Shown here: one piece after another, positions 61,053 through 64,000 of the stretch
Layout: each line of letters begins with the position of its first letter
Numbering within the stretch: the stretch's first letter is position 1
Source of the DNA: Hirsutella rhossiliensis
Lineage: Eukaryota; Ascomycota; Sordariomycetes; Hypocreales; Ophiocordycipitaceae
NCBI RefSeq assembly: GCF_020360975.1
Contig: NW_025408667.1
Location: 6,758,001-6,822,000, forward strand
Length of the DNA: 64,000 nucleotides
Direction: 5' to 3'
The notes under the pieces: generated by a model
What the model was told of the DNA's origin: nothing
The model's input: only the letters and a program-made list of their open reading frames with translations
Database searches by the model: none
Translations under genes and position numbers: made by a program

Positions 61053-61784
61053 CCTTATTAAGTAACCTTAAATACTTTTAGATAATATCTATAATTAGTA
61101 TATCTTAGTAAGAGCTTAGTTATTTCTATAACTAAGCTATTATAAGCTAGTTATATTATTAGTAGCTATTTAACTTAATTGTTTTATTTATAACTAATAT
61201 AGTATTATAAATATTATTTAAGCGTTTACTTAAGTCGTTTTATTTATCTATCTATTTATAGGTAATAAGCTATACTAAGCTTATATTTCGTCCTTAATTA
61301 TATTATAAGAGCTTATTAAAACTTAGCTATAAATATACTTCCTTTATTAAAGATAATCTTATTTAATAGTCTAAACTACTAATAATTATTTATAGGAATA
61401 TATATACTAGCTCTTTTATATTACTTACTTCTTTATATAGTAAGAAGTATCTATACTTCCTTAATTTATTAGTAATAATAAATATACTATTATACTTAAC
61501 GTTAGTTATAGGTTCTTTTAATAGTAATAGCTTTATAATATAGTAAAAAGCTATTAAATCCTATAGTTTCTTTAGTACTAGTAGTAGTTATAATTCTTTA
61601 TATAGCTTATATCGTTTAGCTTTACTTTATATATAAAGTTTATATTTTTAATAACTTATTATACTACTTTCTTAAGCTATAAGAAGTATTAAAGCTAGTA
61701 TATACTTAGTATAGTAGTAAAGGGCCGAATAATTATTTATTTAAAGCTAAGAAGAAAAAAGAAAAACTCTATCTTAGTCGCGAC

Positions 61785-63539
61785 TATAAGAGTCTTTAAC
61801 TATTATAGGTTATAGGCTTAGGCTATAGCCTAAGCTATATAGTTATATATAAAGGGCTAGATCCTATATATATATATATATAAGCTAGCCGCGTATAAGA
61901 GAGCTCTATATAGCTTATTAATATTATCTTATAAATAGTACCTATATATACGCTTCTACTAACTCTATAATAGTATAAGCTATTAATTAATAGATTTAAT
62001 AGATATCTTTTTAAAGAGGGTACTACCTCCTTAAGGAAGTACTCTACCCCTCCTTAGATAAATAGGAAGTATTATAGCTATCTTAAAAGCGATTAAAAGC
62101 GCGATAGCTAGTAAGAAGGATAAGGTTCTCGCTATACTAAGGGAGCTATCTATAAGACTAGCTTTAACCCCTATAACCTTTATACCGCCGGTTATAGCGG
62201 CGATACTACCGATATAAAAGCCGCTCCCTTAGCTAACTTAGGACGGTAGGCTAGAGTCCTTTTACTTCTTCCTTAGCTAGCTATAGATAAAGTTTATAAC
62301 TAATAAGAAATAAAGCTTAAATAGCTATTACGATATAGTATAGTATTTACTCCTTTATATACTACTAGAGCCTTAAATATAGCGGATCTTTAGATTCTAA
62401 GATAAGGGCGGCCTTAAGGGTAAACGCGACCTATAAGACTTCTTTTAATACCTTATATATACGTTTAGTAACGTATAGGAGCGGGAGAAGGTATAAGATA
62501 GGCTATAGACCCTTAAGTAAAAAGATAGATAAACCTTTAGCGAATTCCTCCTTAATTTTAAAGAGATACTCTTATAAGTAGTAGGGACTATAGTATAAAA
62601 AGATAGCGTAAAGCTTATATAGCTATAGAATTTAATTACGCTAGCTTTATAAGAGCTACTTATCCTTATAATTATACTTACTAACTATAGCGAGTATATA
62701 AGCTAGTTAATAAAGGTAGTATAAGGCTATAAGTAAACGCTATATTTCTAAAAGCTCTATAAGTATATATTATATAGTAGCGTTAAGATTACTATCCTTT
62801 TATAAGATAAATAACTAGCTATCGATATAAATAAGGATACCTTAATATTAGCTACTTATATAGACTAAGCTAAATATAGTAAGAAGACGCTATCGACTAC
62901 CCTTTATACCGCCTTATACTTTAAGTAGTAAGTAAAGTAGGTAATAAGAGAGGAAATTAAGAAGAGGAAGGCTAATAGCCGCTACTTATATTATAGTATA
63001 TTTATATACTTTATATTAAAATGCCCCTTCCTTTTAGCTAAGCGGCTTATAGCGGTTTAAGTAGTAAAGATAGAACTACTCCTCGCCTTAGATAATAAGG
63101 AGGACTTTGCCCCCTTAAGCCTAGAGGAAAAAAGGTAGCTCTAGAGTAAAGATAGGCTCTAGAGCCTTAATTACTAGTACTAATAAGAGAGAAGGAGGAA
63201 TTATCCGCTTATATAAAAGAGAAGCCTACTTTAATATAAGTTATAATTAATAACTCTTTACTTATCGCCGCCCTTATAAATAAGGGCTATAAGTACTACG
63301 CTATAGTTAATAAGGCGCTTATATAAGAGATATAAGTACTAGTAAAAAAGATTACCTTAAGGTAAGTAAAGAGCGCCTTAAGCGCGATAAAAGGTATAGT
63401 AATTAAGGGTATTATATAGCTAGCTATAAAGGTCGATAGCTACTATAAGCTTATTATAGCTTATATAATCCCTTAACTAGAGTTTCCCTTAATCTTTAAG
63501 AAACCTTAGTTATTATATATAAAGTTATACTTAGTTCTA
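61785..63539 (+). mobile_element. Gypsy fragment A4, truncated by a Copia LTR
   Basis: Family A leader (61785-61992) followed by the gag-protease region, collinear with A1 and A2. It is interrupted at 63539 by a Copia LTR. RIP-mutated. Confidence 0.85.
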
Positions 63540-64000
63540 TAAGGAACGGTATTCCTACTATAAATAAAGCAGCTATAATATACTCTCCCGATTATATAAG
63601 CTAATAAGTAGTATATTAATTATAGATAAAGTCTTATCCTATAGAGTAAGAATCGCTTATTATTTTATATATTATTATATATTAAACGGGTTACTAGTTA
63701 TCGTATAACTAGGAACTAAAGGAATAGAGCTAGCTTAGAATACTAGCTAAGACCTCTTAAAAATACTAGCATAACTAACCTCCTTTAAACACGAATATTA
63801 GTAGAACTAAGACACTTTTAGATTTACTTAAGGTATTACGGAATTCCTTAGTCTTAGGGCTATATAGCAGCCTAAATCTAGTCCTAAAAGGTTCTTCCGT
63901 TTAGCTATAATTATCTATATAAGATAGTATATCCGCTAGAAAAAAAATATAAGATTATTAACTTTAATACCTCTTTTATATACTAATATATTACTAATAA
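63540..64000 (+). repeat. Copia-3 5' LTR, cut by the window end
   Basis: Starts TATAAGGAACGG like the other Copia LTRs and runs 461 bp to the window edge. It carries more RIP changes than Copia-1. It lies in A4, so a third Copia copy probably continues beyond the window. Confidence 0.88.

Larger units (their letters stand above)
59246..61784 (-). mobile_element. element C2, inverted, 3' part only
   Basis: Reverse complement of the 3' LTR (59246-59714) and the preceding integrase/chromodomain region of element C (about 44000-46038). It is truncated at 61784 where A4 starts, so gag to RT are missing. Confidence 0.87.

Noticed and set aside
1..64000. tRNA, rRNA or CRISPR features
   Set aside because: None was recognised by eye; the tandem and inverted repeats present are explained by transposons or minisatellites.

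Overview
This 64 kb window comes from a filamentous ascomycete (Pezizomycotina; probably Sordariomycetes, by inference). Its genes have short 50-160 bp introns with fungal-type splice sites. They include a Dicer-like 2 gene and a CYP53-like P450. The repeats are mutated in the way repeat-induced point mutation (RIP) acts: CpA and TpG have been converted to TpA almost to exhaustion while CpG survives.

Layout. (1) 1-6.6 kb is normal-composition DNA with two convergent genes: an apparently intact six-exon Dicer-like 2 gene (+) and a nicotinamide riboside kinase gene (-). (2) About 6.64-49.8 kb is a 43 kb AT-rich block of nested, RIP-killed transposons. It holds copies of a chromodomain Gypsy element (family A), a second Gypsy element (B) split by a Copia element with 568 bp LTRs and a 5-bp target duplication, a long unrecognised dead reading frame (F), an inverted Copia copy split by a complete 7.9 kb chromodomain Gypsy element (C) with 469 bp LTRs and a 5-bp target duplication, a MITE-like unit, and an unclassified 0.49 kb dispersed repeat (D). 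(3) About 49.8-54.25 kb is an island of normal composition with two divergent intact genes: a CYP53-like P450 (three exons, -) and an intronless salicylate-synthase-like chorismate enzyme (+). (4) 54.25-64 kb is a second RIP block. It starts within about 10 bp of the synthase stop codon and contains LINE fragments, further A, C and D copies, and the start of a third Copia LTR.

How it fits together. The most interesting locus is the island. One gene is predicted to convert chorismate via isochorismate to salicylate, with all the family residues I could check conserved. The divergent neighbour resembles benzoate-hydroxylating P450s, so a two-gene salicylate-modifying pathway, isolated between two silenced blocks, is a reasonable hypothesis. 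At the left edge, an RNA-silencing gene (Dicer) lies next to a repeat block inactivated by RIP. That adjacency is noted, not interpreted as a functional link.

Limits: all element boundaries are read by eye. Those backed by two equal-length LTRs plus target duplications (Copia-1, element C) are firm; others are approximate. No database search was possible.
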